A program made the translations under genes and the position numbers. Below are positions 18,047 to 28,657 of a DNA stretch of 40,588 nucleotides, piece by piece (positions within the stretch are counted from its first letter, which is position 1; each line of letters begins with the position of its first letter). The notes under the pieces were generated by a model that was not told the origin of the DNA, did no database searches, and saw nothing but the letters and a program-made list of their open reading frames with translations. The DNA is from Acidobacteriota bacterium (lineage in GTDB: Bacteria > Acidobacteriota > UBA6911 > RPQK01 > JAJDTT01): NCBI GenBank assembly GCA_028874215.1, contig JAPPLF010000011.1:1-40588 (forward strand), written 5' to 3'.

Positions 18047-18568
18047 GGTGTTTTCTCGGACGCGGCTCGAACGGACAGCCGAGCTGCCGCGACGCCGAGC
18101 CGGCGACGCGCGGTTCAATGCCTACTATGTTGACGAACAATAGGGGGATGCTAGCATCAGACGAAGCAAGTTTATGGCTACGATCCTGATTCCGTTTCCC
18201 CCGTACCGGCGGGGATGGACCGAGAGTTCGCAACGATTTGGTCGGATCGCGTGATGTGTAAGGACTTTACGGCCGACGATCACCTGCCGTTATCCTTTCC
18301 AAGAGAGTTCTTACCGCCGCGAAGAGTGGTTCAAGCCCGACAGCAACCCAACGTGCATTGGTCACTGCGGCGAGGATGCCAGCAGCCCGCTCTTCCACGG
18401 GTTGACCGAACGGTTACGTACGAACCGCGTCCGTCCCGAATCACCATCCGCCCATGGCCTGTGGGCTGGCAACTCGGGCGGCCACTTTCCTACACCTTTT
18501 TCATGGCCGCCAACAGCGTGGCAGCAGGCCGGGAACGCGATCATCAGCCCCCTGGTTAGAAATGCGGT
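18047..18568. other. gene-free region
   Basis: About 520 bp with no supported gene. One frame on the plus strand (18255-18572) stays open for 105 codons but has no convincing start or recognisable content, so I leave it uncalled. I see no strong hairpins or repeats here. Confidence 0.4.
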
Positions 18569-18994
18569 CTAGAGAGGCCAGTCGCGGAGGAGCCGTTCCG
18601 TTTCCTCCGAATGGGTGGTTTCGTCGCGTACCATGTCTTCGAGCTGGACCACCAATCCTTTGTCACCCAGTTCTTCCGCATGCTGGGCCCGCTCCGTATA
18701 GTCACGCATCGCCTGTCGCTCGGCCGCCAGGACCTGCTCGACCATCTCCCTGTTTGTAGCAGCCGCCGGGACCGGCCGGGGCACCGTGGTCGGCTCGCCG
18801 CCCAAGGCCACGATCTTGTTTGCCAGGTACTGGGCATGCAGCTGCTCGTCGGCCACTTCACCGAGAAAGAACTGAGACAACTGAGGCCTGTAGGGCCCCG
18901 TCGTCTTGGCGGCGTAGGTCAGGTATTGGATGATCGCACCCAACTCTCCGGCCAGGTCTTCATTCAGATTCTCGATCATCTCCTGCTTGGTCAT
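18569..18994 (-). CDS. ferritin-like diiron protein (bacterioferritin-type)
   Basis: A 141-residue four-helix protein of the ferritin-like superfamily. Carboxylate and histidine ligands are seen in NEDLAGELGAIIQYLTYA (first Glu), GEVADEQLHAQYLANKI (ExxH), LAAERQAMRDYTERA (Glu) and VRDETTHSEETERLL (DExxH-like). It resembles bacterioferritin-like proteins that store iron or detoxify peroxide, but is shorter at the C-terminus than classical Bfr. No heme-ligating Met in the Bfr position is evident to me. The ATG at 18994 has GGGAGCGG upstream. A longer frame beginning at 19102 has no ribosome site. Confidence 0.8.
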   Translation of the reverse strand: MTKQEMIENLNEDLAGELGAIIQYLTYAAKTTGPYRPQLSQFFLGEVADEQLHAQYLANKIVALGGEPTTVPRPVPAAATNREMVEQVLAAERQAMRDYTERAQHAEELGDKGLVVQLEDMVRDETTHSEETERLLRDWPL

Positions 18995-19124
18995 GTTCCG
19001 CTCCCTTTCTGCCCCATAGTCCGGTCGTCGCTCTTGTCCCTGTAACACGGCCAGGATGGAATGAACCAACTCCCAGTTTTTGTCTTTCGTTTCAACCTGC
19101 ACCGGTTTGACCAGTCCTTCTGCC

Positions 19125-19475
19125 CTACATCCCGAACAGTGCCTTGCGCAGTTGGGTTTGGACTTGCCTTTGAACCTCCCTTCCGTCGAAGTAATGGGGA
19201 CTCCCGTGGATGTTGTCGAATTGGAGGTCTTCTCCTCTCAGCAGGCTTTTCAGCGACGGGATCACGTCTTCCTTGTGATACCGCGCCAGTCGTCTCCCGG
19301 TGTCCGAGACTATGACCAGTTCCGCCTCCAAGACAAGGGTGTACTCCCCGGTGTCAGACGGAACGTGGAGTACGGCGTTCGGCGCGATGTAGTCCGGACG
19401 GCTGTGGACAACTCCAACGGTGAAGGCCAAAACGGCTGCAACGGCAATGACAACGAGTTGAGTCTTGGGTGTCAT
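19125..19475 (-). CDS. small exported or membrane-anchored protein, unknown function
   Basis: A 116-residue protein that I do not recognise. It has an N-terminal hydrophobic segment (TQLVVIAVAAVLAFTVGVV, residues 5-23) that is an uncleaved anchor or signal peptide. The ~90-residue domain that follows includes YIAPNAVLHVPSDTGEYTLVLEAELVIVSDTGRRLARY, predicted to be beta-rich, and a polar helix at the end. The start at 19475 is supported by GAGGAGGCGAG. It lies between the ferritin-like gene and the double-Cache gene on the same strand. Confidence 0.6.
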   Translation of the reverse strand: MTPKTQLVVIAVAAVLAFTVGVVHSRPDYIAPNAVLHVPSDTGEYTLVLEAELVIVSDTGRRLARYHKEDVIPSLKSLLRGEDLQFDNIHGSPHYFDGREVQRQVQTQLRKALFGM

Positions 19476-19536
19476 GTTTCTCGCCTCCTCTATTCTGGAA
19501 TCCTGTAGACCTTGCCGGGGTACGAACAGCATCCTG

Positions 19537-19686
19537 TTACTGCACCGGGGTCACAGGCACGCTGGTCAGGTGAAACTGACCGTGGTCCAGATAGTCCACC
19601 CGGAGGGCTATCATGTAGACTCGATTGTTGCCAATCGCAACCCTCAACGGCCCTTTTTCAAAATCCGATCTTGGTGGGAATCCGCG
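19537..19686 (-). pseudogene. decayed C-terminal tail of the shared secreted-protein domain
   Basis: Directly after the stop of the double-Cache gene, in a different frame, the minus strand stays open for about 50 codons. It reads GPLRVAIGNNRVYMIALRVD...HLTSVPVTPVQ and then stops. This matches the last strands of the domain that ends the Cache protein (GSLRCTAL...FTTLPVVPL) and the metalloprotease N-terminal domain (GSLLVES...STIPVV). No start codon, signal peptide or remaining domain precedes it, so I read it as the remnant of another family member. Confidence 0.5.
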
Positions 19687-19690
19687 CTAC

Positions 19691-21463
19691 TTATTCCTCC
19701 GATGCCATCTCCTCGTCAGGCCTCATATGTCCACTCAACGGGACCACCGGCAGCGTGGTGAAGATCCCGTTGTTGGCGTCCAACTCCACGGCAACGCCGG
19801 TAAATTCCGGATTTCTTTCTCCTGCCAGGGCCGTGCAGCGCAAGGACCCGGTGAAATTGGACGTATCGTGCTCGAACAGCTCGCTGATGAACATGGCGGT
19901 CTGCCCGTTGGCCGGCAGCGTGACCTCCTGCATTTCGATCATCTCTCCACTCATCATCAAGTGGCAGGTCAACGTCAGTTCCGACTCACTCAGATTGCGC
20001 AGGGCCGCTCCCGTGTCGATCCCTCCCATCTGACGGCGGACCGGGATGATGGCGCCCTGAACCGATTGGCTGGCTCCCACGCCGGCCACCCCGATACCGG
20101 GGGCGTCAAAGCGAAGCACCCCGCCGATGGGGCTGTCGAGGCCTTCGGTGACCACCTTCACCGAGCCGGTCGTGAGGTCGCCCATGCCGTTGGTCGAAAT
20201 GGTGATCTCTCCCAGGACCGGCAGTTCGGACTGGAGGGTCAGGGCACCGAAGTCTGTGGCTTCCAGATTCCCTACGATGTCCACCATCGATTCTGGATCG
20301 ATGAGTTCGCCGCCCTTGCCGTAGAAATAGACCAGCGGCCGGATCGGCGTGGCGGCCAGGTTCACCAACACGACGTCGGAGCTGACGGAGTCGCCGTTGG
20401 CGAAATGGGCAAAGTCCAGCGCCATCTGGCTTCCCTTGTAGAAACCGGAGCCGAGGATCAGCGTCAGGCCGGGGAATACGGGGAAATCTTCAGGAAGTGT
20501 GAAAGGGGCGGCGTAGCCGACCTTGGCGGAACCTGTGTCCTCGTCCCCGACCACCGAGGGGTCGTCCCAGTAGTATTCAACGAAGCCTCCCCCCGCTTGG
20601 GCCTTCTCGATCAGCCTTCTCACAACTGGGAAATCGTTGATGGTCTGAGAATCGATCAGGTTTCGGCCGACCTGGTCCGGACGCGTCGCGTGAAAGAGGA
20701 CAACCCCCTCTTCCGTCAGAATGTACAGGTAGGTGGATCCCTGTCTCCAAGGCCCTCCCTCTCTGCGGTATTCTTCCACCAATTGAAGCAGGTCGGCGCC
20801 GAACTCATTAAAGACTTCCCGGTTCCATCCAACAGCTCCATGGACGAAAGCCTTGAGCGTCTCCCGGTCCACGACATCGCCGGCGGTGATCGCCGGCGGG
20901 TCGGGAAATTCGCCGATGTCGGTCACAACATCAGAGAGATCCTGGTAGTAACCACCGACCAGCAAAAGAGCCCCTCGACCCAGCGGAGATGTGTATTGGA
21001 CGGTGTAGCAGGTTTTGGGATTGGGGTCGGCCGGGTCTGAGGGATCGTCCCAGGAATATTCGACAAAGTCTCCGTCTTCCATGCTTTGGGCCGCCGCGAG
21101 CATTTTCGGAAAGACCTTCTCACCACGGTCGTCTTCAACGTTCGACAGGTCGATTCCGACGAAGTTCTGATCCTTTGCATGAAAAAGCACGGTGCCGCTC
21201 AACCGAAGAAGGATCAGATAGGTGTTTTCGTGTTTCCAATCCGCTTCTTGCAAGGTATCCACCAGTGCGGCGCCTTCATCGGGATCAGTAATGCTGATGA
21301 TGTAATTTCTTGCGCCGAGGACAAAAGCCTTCAGGGTTTCCCGATCCTTCACCTCACGGGCTGTGGGAGGGTCGTCCTGAGCCAGCAAGGATGGAAGGGA
21401 ACCAGATGTGACGGCCAAGCTCAGCAATATTCCGCAAATAGTCATCGTTCGTATGGACTTCAT
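19691..21463 (-). CDS. secreted protein: two Cache domains plus shared C-terminal domain
   Basis: A 590-residue exported protein. After a signal peptide (cleavage near LLAQD, residue 29) come two similar sensor-like Cache_2 units at about 38-175 and 198-345. Both begin DRETLKAFV.GA and contain an L-SGTVLFHA/EEGVVLFHA strand, GIDLSN or GRNLID, and FVEYSWDDPS or FVEYYWDDPS. The C-terminal ~235 residues (from FAHFANGDSV) form an uncharacterised beta-rich domain also present in the proteins at 31008-33161 and 36617-37903. Cache units normally sense small ligands outside receptors, but here there is no transmembrane or signalling domain, so it may be a soluble ligand-binding protein. The ATG at 21463 has GGGGGAGA upstream. 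The 11-21-11 operator lies about 110 bp upstream. Confidence 0.75.
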   Translation of the reverse strand: MKSIRTMTICGILLSLAVTSGSLPSLLAQDDPPTAREVKDRETLKAFVLGARNYIISITDPDEGAALVDTLQEADWKHENTYLILLRLSGTVLFHAKDQNFVGIDLSNVEDDRGEKVFPKMLAAAQSMEDGDFVEYSWDDPSDPADPNPKTCYTVQYTSPLGRGALLLVGGYYQDLSDVVTDIGEFPDPPAITAGDVVDRETLKAFVHGAVGWNREVFNEFGADLLQLVEEYRREGGPWRQGSTYLYILTEEGVVLFHATRPDQVGRNLIDSQTINDFPVVRRLIEKAQAGGGFVEYYWDDPSVVGDEDTGSAKVGYAAPFTLPEDFPVFPGLTLILGSGFYKGSQMALDFAHFANGDSVSSDVVLVNLAATPIRPLVYFYGKGGELIDPESMVDIVGNLEATDFGALTLQSELPVLGEITISTNGMGDLTTGSVKVVTEGLDSPIGGVLRFDAPGIGVAGVGASQSVQGAIIPVRRQMGGIDTGAALRNLSESELTLTCHLMMSGEMIEMQEVTLPANGQTAMFISELFEHDTSNFTGSLRCTALAGERNPEFTGVAVELDANNGIFTTLPVVPLSGHMRPDEEMASEE

Positions 21464-21490
21464 GTTGGTTCTCCCCCGTGGGTCAGTCTG

Positions 21491-21735
21491 GGCGGACACA
21501 GCAAGCACGAAATAGCTGATTGCCCATGGAACCGTCTCCTTGGAAAGCGATAGACAGGCTATACTATTCGGGTGAAACTGGAGTGAAAGTGCGGTCAGAT
21601 AGGGCGAAAATATTGTGAAAAGATCGATCCTTTGTGGGCTGCGGAGAGCAGCGCACCCGGATCCTCCAACGAATCGACGTCCAGGGATGCTGAACCGAGT
21701 CTCAGTCCAGGGTCCGACACGGAGGGGGGAATTCA
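21491..21735. repeat. duplicated promoter/leader region, copy 1
   Basis: About 245 bp here match 33268-33506 in the same orientation. They begin at GGCGGACACAGCAAGC, run through the shared TATACTATTCGGGTGAAACTG and the operator, and continue into a GGATCCTCC-containing stretch. The first ~87 bp differ at only a handful of positions. The GGATCCTCC part also matches the leader of the sensor gene near 36061-36125. Confidence 0.85.
21558..21620 (-). promoter_or_regulatory. 11-21-11 operator and promoter of the double-Cache gene
   Basis: On the minus strand, TTTCAC-like hexamers end the plus-strand blocks GTGAAA at 21572 and 21583, GCGAAA at 21604 and GTGAAA at 21615. Starts are therefore spaced 11, 21 and 11 bp. 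Next to the proximal hexamer is the sequence CCGAATAGTATAGC, giving a TAGTAT or TATAGC -10 candidate 5-8 nt away. Three other sites in the window have identical spacing. Direct repeats of 11 bp are the way OmpR/PhoB-type winged-helix dimers bind. Confidence 0.75.
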
Positions 21736-21875
21736 GAGTCCCGGCAAACTGAGGCGAGAGATCGAGGCGTTGCGGGATCGCATCGCCAAGCTGAGCGCCG
21801 CCAGCCTGCGGATCAGCGTGAGCCTCGTCGTTCGCACCGTCCGGAACGAGGTTATCGGTAGGGCTTGGCGTCTAT
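21736..21875 (+). pseudogene. decayed 5' end of the hybrid sensor kinase gene
   Basis: The frame reads LRREIEALRDRIAKLSAASLRISVSLVVRTVRNEVIGRA. It aligns with the start of the sensor at 33709-36060 (LRQETELPRDRISRLTAAILRISES and on to REVVDGA). DNA similarity is also plain (DRIxxL, LRIS codons). The start codon position has changed, and the frame leaves the alignment after about 45 codons, with no GAF or kinase part. It sits the same distance from its operator as the intact gene does. Confidence 0.75.
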
Positions 21876-22003
21876 CCCCATTCGGCCCCTGCTCTCAGAT
21901 AGGGGTGTCCTCGTCTCCTGTGGAGGATTCGGTTCCCGGCCAGAGTTGAGTCACTGCACTCTTATCGGGATGTGTCCGGGAGGACCGGTTGGAGACGAGG
22001 AAG

Positions 22004-22078
22004 GGGCGGCAGGTGAACCGCCGCCCGTGCCTCGATCACTACCATGAGTAATCTGCTGCCGGGCACCACTCCCGGCAG
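22004..22078. other. two adjacent strong hairpins
   Basis: GGGCGGC (22004-22010) pairs with GCCGCCC (22020-22026). CTGCCGGG (22056-22063) pairs with CCCGGCAG (22071-22078). They lie downstream of the small gene at 22233-22406 (minus strand) and downstream of the sensor remnant (plus strand), where they could end transcription. Neither has a U-tract. Confidence 0.4.
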
Positions 22079-22232
22079 AACCCATCCTACAAGACATACG
22101 CCCACGGCGGGAAGATTCGTCAACGGGACAGGTTCCGGAGCACAGCCTGGCCAAGACATCCGCAGCAGTGGCAACGTTCCTCGCCCGGACCAAGCCGGAA
22201 CTCCCTGCATCCCGCACCGGTTCGTTCGAGTC

Positions 22233-22406
22233 TCATGAGTGTGGCCAGCACGCGGCCTCGCAGGTTTGACCGTAGCGGGGACAATTTCTCCGAAAGCGCC
22301 GGTAGCCGCAGTCCGGACAGCGGTAAGCGCGACGGGTGCGGAGCCTCTCCACCGCCTGCTTTCTGAGGTCCTCCAGCCGTTGCTCGTTAATATCAGGGGC
22401 GCTCAT
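22233..22406 (-). CDS. 57-residue zinc-ribbon-like small protein
   Basis: A short frame beginning at the ATG at 22406 encodes a polar helix (DINEQRLEDLRKQAVERLRTRRA) followed by a cysteine-rich tail. The tail has RCPDCGYRRFRRNCPRYG, then QTCEAACWPHS and a stop. Five cysteines, with a CPDCG knuckle, suggest a zinc ribbon or a similar small metal-binding fold, possibly a DNA- or RNA-binding helper. The third to fifth cysteines are oddly spaced, so the ligand set is unclear. No clear Shine-Dalgarno sequence is seen. The start region is shared with the structured repeat at 22400-22730, so the frame could be part of that element. I do not recognise a family. Confidence 0.45.
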   Translation of the reverse strand: MSAPDINEQRLEDLRKQAVERLRTRRAYRCPDCGYRRFRRNCPRYGQTCEAACWPHS

Positions 22407-22730
22407 CAGGCTCTAGCCTGCCACACCACAGGTGTCTGTTCTGGGCCTTACCGCCAAGGATAATGAGACGGGAGCGACCCCCCAGGGGGTGTTGCGCAAA
22501 TGTGAATTGCGCAACGCCCCCGCGCCCGCACCGGGCAGCAAAAAGGGGGGGTCGCTCCCGTCCACCTTCGATTTCCCCGTGCGGCCACCCTGTGGCCAAC
22601 AATATGGCCGTAACTGCATGAAAGGAAAAAAGATCCGGGAAAACGTGTTTATGAATCGCCGTGAGCGCATATTGTGAATCCATCCCGCATTTCCCATGCA
22701 CCCTCCCGGATCGGCACGAGACTCCCTTTG
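22400..22730. repeat. structured dispersed repeat, copy A
   Basis: The region matches 30195-30530 in the same orientation, in blocks: GCGCTCATCA, GCCACA/CAGGTGTC, GGGAGCGACCCC, GGGGGTCGCTCCCGTCCACC, TTTCCCCGT and GGATCGGCACG-like. A perfect 17-bp inverted repeat (22467-22483 with 22546-22562) encloses a second hairpin. In that hairpin GGGGGTGTTGCGCAA (22485-22499) pairs with 22507-22521 apart from one wobble. The layout suggests a small non-coding mobile or REP-like element. Confidence 0.7.
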
Positions 22731-23020
22731 CGCCCAGCCGAAACGAGTCGCCGTAGACCTTTGCGACTGCCATGTTCGGAACTGTCTCGGCGAACGTCCC
22801 GCGACGTTCGAAATACTGCTCACTTGGCCCGGCCCGACAGCCTCGTCAACCGGCGCAAGACCGCTCGAAGCTCATGGACCCCGGGATCGGTTCGGGTGTC
22901 CAGGCCCCTTAGGTTCCCCACACCGGGCGCGTCGGATCAATGGATCGGATCGGTTTGCAGGTCTTGACGTTCGCCGGCCAAGAAACTCGCCCCGCCGCTT
23001 GAGCTACTCCTCTCCTCCAA
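22731..23020. other. gene-free region before katG's 3' end
   Basis: No gene is supported here. The only structure I see is CGAACGTC (22791-22798) facing GACGTTCG (22803-22810), a perfect 8-bp inverted repeat with a 4-nt gap. It is a possible protein-binding palindrome or terminator of katG, though it is more than 200 bp from that gene's stop. Confidence 0.4.
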
Positions 23021-25235
<2,215 letters not shown>

Positions 25236-25243
<8 letters not shown>

Positions 25244-25694
25244 CGGTTTCTCCTCCGTTTCCTTCGTTCCCGCTGCCGCGCGCATCGCGGCAGCCGGGGC
25301 AGTACCCCCAGTAGATGACCTCGGCCTCATCGATGTCGAAGCCGTGAGCGTCGGCGGCGGTGAGACAGGGCGCCTCACCGACGGCGCAGTCGATATCGAC
25401 CGTGACGCCGCAAGTGCGACAGACGAGGTGGTGGTGATTGTCGCCGACTCGATTCTCGTACCGCGCAGGCGATCCTGCGGGTTGAATCCTGCGAGCCAGG
25501 CCCCTTTCGACGAGCATTCCCAAGGTGTCGTACACCGCCTGCCGGGAAATCGATCCGATGCTCCGCCGCACATACTCGGCGAGTTCGTCCGCAGTGGAGT
25601 GCGGGTGGGACGCCACCGCCCGCAGCACGGCGAGGCGCTGGGCCGTGACTTGCAGCCGGTGCTGCCTCAGGAGCCGCTCGGCGTCGTCGTTCAT
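25236..25694 (-). CDS. furA: Fur-family regulator (FurA/PerR type)
   Basis: A 152-residue metal-dependent repressor. A winged helix lies at about residues 10-85 ([42 protein letters not shown]). The metal-binding dimerisation domain has [12 protein letters not shown] and, at the C-terminus, CPGC, giving two CxxC pairs for the structural zinc. Fur/PerR proteins of this kind sense iron or peroxide. Being the first gene of a furA-katG operon, it probably represses itself and katG until oxidised, as in mycobacteria. The ATG at 25694 starts the usual N-terminus. A palindrome lies 22 bp upstream. Confidence 0.88.
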
Positions 25695-25716
25695 GACACT
25701 GAGTCAATCATAAACT

Positions 25717-25731
25717 CTGGACTGTGTCCAG
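25717..25731. promoter_or_regulatory. palindrome in the furA-katG promoter, candidate FurA operator
   Basis: CTGGAC-TGT-GTCCAG is a perfect inverted repeat with 6-bp arms, 22 bp upstream of the furA start, in an AT-rich stretch. Its position fits autoregulation. The bases differ from the classical Fur or PerR box, so the assignment is by position only. Confidence 0.45.
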
Positions 25732-25753
25732 TATTAGAATTAGTAATATACTA

Positions 25754-26073
25754 GACGGTGCTCACAGTTGGGCAATGCTGCGGACCGGCCACGCTGCAAT
25801 CCGGCAGCGCCGCCGATTAGGATCGATGCGGTTCACGGCAGCGAGGATTCGGCTACGAGGGGTGCGGTCTCGGTCTCCATGTGTCCATTCTGCGAGCTAG
25901 CTTGATGGAAGGCGATTAATTTCGGCAAATCCCGTTATCGTATTCTTGTCCTGAGCTATCGGAGGACTAACCTACCCGTTGTCAACGGGCATTGACATCA
26001 GTCCCAAGCAGTTGACGCGCGACGCGACCCAACTCATGCTAATTTGGCGTGGACGCGGACAAGAACTTGGAAC
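25754..26073. other. intergenic region upstream of the P450 gene
   Basis: About 320 bp without a gene. It holds a perfect short hairpin, CCCGTT-GTC-AACGGG (25975-25989), and a weak promoter candidate, TTGACG (26012-26017) followed after 17 nt by CATGCT. No 11-21-11 operator is present here. Confidence 0.4.
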
Positions 26074-27462
26074 ATGATGCACTCGTCAGCTTCCGCGAGC
26101 GTAGAATCCCCATCTGCCGGAACCGACCGGGTGAAGCTGCCACCCTTGGTGCCTGGCCGCCGTCTCAGCAACCTGATCGCCAGGTACCGGGACACGCTCG
26201 GGCTCTACCAATGGCTTCACTGTGAGTACGGGCCTATTGTTCGATACAAGATCCTAGGTTTCGAGTTCTGCCTGATTTCGGCCCCCGAACTGATCGACGA
26301 CGTGCTTTACGCAAAGAAGTCGGCATTCGTGAAGGGGTTCATCTACAAGCGAAGCCTGATCTTGCCCCGGCCGACGATCATCACGGGAGACGGCGAGGAG
26401 CACAAGCGGCGCCGCCGCCTCGTCCAGCCATATTTTCACCGGAAGAACCTCGGCACCTACTCCACCATCATGGCTGAACAAGCGGCGGCGATCTGGGACC
26501 GGTTGAGGGATGGTGAAGTCTTCGACATGGAAAATGCGGCGCAAGATCTGACCCTTTCCATTTCCCTCAGGGTTTTCTTCGGAAACACCGTACAGGTCGA
26601 TACCGAGATGCTACGGAAGGTACTCAAGCTGTGTGTCATCGACGTTGGTTCGTCCCTGCTACCGAGTCGGAGTCTGCGCCGGTTGATCCTGCATTCGTTT
26701 CGGCGGCTCCAGCGCGCGTACCGGAACATGGCCGACCAAGTCGTCACACTGACTGACACCGCCCGCGCTGACAAAACGGCGCGGAACGACCTGGTCTCGT
26801 ATTTGGCTCGCGCCGGCGACGAGGACGGAGTATTCGCCTTCAGTGAGGAGGAAGTGGTCGACAGCGTTATCGAGATGCTGATCGCATCCTTGACCACAAC
26901 CGCGACCACGATCACTTGGGCAACGTACTACCTCGCGCGGAACCCCGGGGTGCGCGAGCAGATGGAGCGTGAGGTCGATGAGACGTTGAAGGGACGAGTT
27001 CCGACCCTTGAGGACTACGAACGTCTCCAGTACACGGGGGCTGTGATTGCCGAAGTGCTGCGGCTGGCACCGCCGGCCTACTACCTGGGACGGAAGGCAA
27101 TACGGGATTGCAACGTCGGAGATTTCTTCATTCCTGCTGGCTCCAATGTGCAGCTCTTCTACTATTTGGCACAAAGAGAGGAACGCTACTTCCCGCAAGC
27201 TGAGGTGTTCCGGCCGGAACGCTGGCTCGAGAGACAGCCGGCACGGCCACGCTGCTCGTACATGCCGTTCAGCTTGGGCAGTCGCGACTGTGCCGGCAAG
27301 GCGTTCGCGCTGATCAACCTGACGTTCGCCCTGGCAAGCATCGCCCAGCGGTGGCGGTTTGATCTCGTGTCCGAGGAGATGCCAGAGTTGAACACCCTTG
27401 CATCTTACGCTTTCAAGAATGGTCTTCCGGTCAAGGCGAGCGCCCGTAGCCACGGGTCCTGA
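26074..27462 (+). CDS. cytochrome P450
   Basis: A 462-residue soluble P450. The heme-binding loop is FSLGSRDCAGKAF with Cys406. The K-helix ExxR is EVLR (Glu327-Arg330), and FRPERW is the meander motif. The I-helix reads MLIASLTTTATTITW: the usual acid before the conserved Thr (A-G-x-D/E-T) is replaced by Thr, and the Gly by Ser. This may alter oxygen activation or indicate non-hydroxylating chemistry. The substrate is unknown. The gene is convergent with an MpaB-like oxygenase and a sulfotransferase, suggesting a joint role on a lipid or terpenoid-like compound. The ATG at 26074 is preferred; an upstream TTG at 26044 is possible. No redox partner is nearby. Confidence 0.88.
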   Translation: MMHSSASASVESPSAGTDRVKLPPLVPGRRLSNLIARYRDTLGLYQWLHCEYGPIVRYKILGFEFCLISAPELIDDVLYAKKSAFVKGFIYKRSLILPRPTIITGDGEEHKRRRRLVQPYFHRKNLGTYSTIMAEQAAAIWDRLRDGEVFDMENAAQDLTLSISLRVFFGNTVQVDTEMLRKVLKLCVIDVGSSLLPSRSLRRLILHSFRRLQRAYRNMADQVVTLTDTARADKTARNDLVSYLARAGDEDGVFAFSEEEVVDSVIEMLIASLTTTATTITWATYYLARNPGVREQMEREVDETLKGRVPTLEDYERLQYTGAVIAEVLRLAPPAYYLGRKAIRDCNVGDFFIPAGSNVQLFYYLAQREERYFPQAEVFRPERWLERQPARPRCSYMPFSLGSRDCAGKAFALINLTFALASIAQRWRFDLVSEEMPELNTLASYAFKNGLPVKASARSHGS

Positions 27463-27505
27463 TCCCCGATTCAGCGGCTCTCGATTCCCATGCCTCGCCC
27501 GACGG

Positions 27506-28651
27506 CTACCGGTCGACTCCGTACATTCGTAGGTCGTACTCTCCCTGCTCAATCCAGAACCTCACTCCCATGTACTGACGGAGCTTCCAGGGAATCAGCG
27601 ACGGGAATCGTTCGAGAATCCAAGTCAGCGAAATCCCGGCTGTGCAAAGCAACCGTCGCTTTTCCTCGGGATACCCTAAACGATCAGCCAGCCGGTCACC
27701 CAGCAGCCTCCTCGAAAGCGCACAGAGGAGGTTGACAAACTTGCGGGCCACAAATGGGTTCTCGATTTTCAGGAACTCCGGGGCCGCCTCGATGAGCGCT
27801 CTGCACAGGAGCTTCGAGTTTTCGTCCGGATCGAACTCCAGGCTGCAAGCCACCTTCGTCAGGTGGCGTGCCTCCGTTTCGGACGTGAAGGAGATTTCAG
27901 TGCTGACGCCGAACAGGTAGCTGACATAGCGCCAGATCTGCAGGATGCTCTCCACGTCCTCTTGGCGGAACCGTCCTCCGAGACGCCGCATCCCATCGAT
28001 GACAAAGAGCGAAAAGATGATCGTCCCCATCGCCATGTGCGCCTGGTTCAGGGGCAGCCCCAAGGTCATGTCCCACCGGCCCGACTTGAGGATCTGGCTC
28101 CGAATCCGGGCGTGCAGAATCCGCGTGATGACTGCGAACCTGAAGCCGTCTGCATGACGTCGCATGCTGCCCGGCATGAAGACCTCGGTAAAGAACCGCG
28201 TCGCGACGGCATAGCGCCGGGCGGTGTTGCTGAGCAGGGCGTTTGAAAAGGCCAGGGGTTTGTTGCCGGTCGCAAGATAGGCGTGGGGCAGCGCGTAGAC
28301 CGCAAATGACATGGCCGGCAACAGGGCGTTCCGGATGATCTTCGCGCTCGCAAGTTTCATGCGGTCCCATTCGATCCAGGATGGAATGTGATCAAGCTGC
28401 TGAAAGAGCGCCACCAGTTCGGCCGGGGGGTTGTCCACCGAACCGATCCCGCTATCGATAGCCTGCATCAACATTCGGTATCCCTTTCGGTGCGTCGTCC
28501 GATCGAAGCAGTTCACGACGTCGTCGGCCAAGGGATCCCCGATGTGCAGGTGCTCCAAGTACGTGTCAACGGAATGTCCATACTCTGCCCGGGCCGAGGC
28601 GATTCGTTCCTCGGACAAGGGGGGATAGGGCGAACCGCCTGGACTGATCAT
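27506..28651 (-). CDS. oxygenase MpaB-family protein (DUF2236)
   Basis: A 381-residue alpha-helical protein of the MpaB/latex-clearing-protein family, heme b oxygenases that cleave isoprenoid or similar hydrophobic chains. The heme-ligand region is visible as RFAVITRILHARIRSQIL (about residue 176), followed by GLPLNQAHMAMGTIIFSLFVIDGMRRLG, which matches the family's conserved core. There is no signal peptide, so it should be cytoplasmic. It follows the sulfotransferase gene with essentially no gap: the stop of that gene abuts an in-frame TTG at 28657, and the ATG at 28651 is chosen. Transcription probably comes from the operator-bearing promoter near 29930. Substrate unknown. Confidence 0.82.
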   Translation of the reverse strand: MISPGGSPYPPLSEERIASARAEYGHSVDTYLEHLHIGDPLADDVVNCFDRTTHRKGYRMLMQAIDSGIGSVDNPPAELVALFQQLDHIPSWIEWDRMKLASAKIIRNALLPAMSFAVYALPHAYLATGNKPLAFSNALLSNTARRYAVATRFFTEVFMPGSMRRHADGFRFAVITRILHARIRSQILKSGRWDMTLGLPLNQAHMAMGTIIFSLFVIDGMRRLGGRFRQEDVESILQIWRYVSYLFGVSTEISFTSETEARHLTKVACSLEFDPDENSKLLCRALIEAAPEFLKIENPFVARKFVNLLCALSRRLLGDRLADRLGYPEEKRRLLCTAGISLTWILERFPSLIPWKLRQYMGVRFWIEQGEYDLRMYGVDR

Positions 28652-28657
28652 TCGCAA

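Noticed and set aside
18255-18572. 105-codon open frame containing SAHGLWAGNSGGHFPTPF-like sequence
   Set aside because: No upstream start codon or ribosome site, preceded by a stop, and no recognised family; may be a remnant but cannot be supported.
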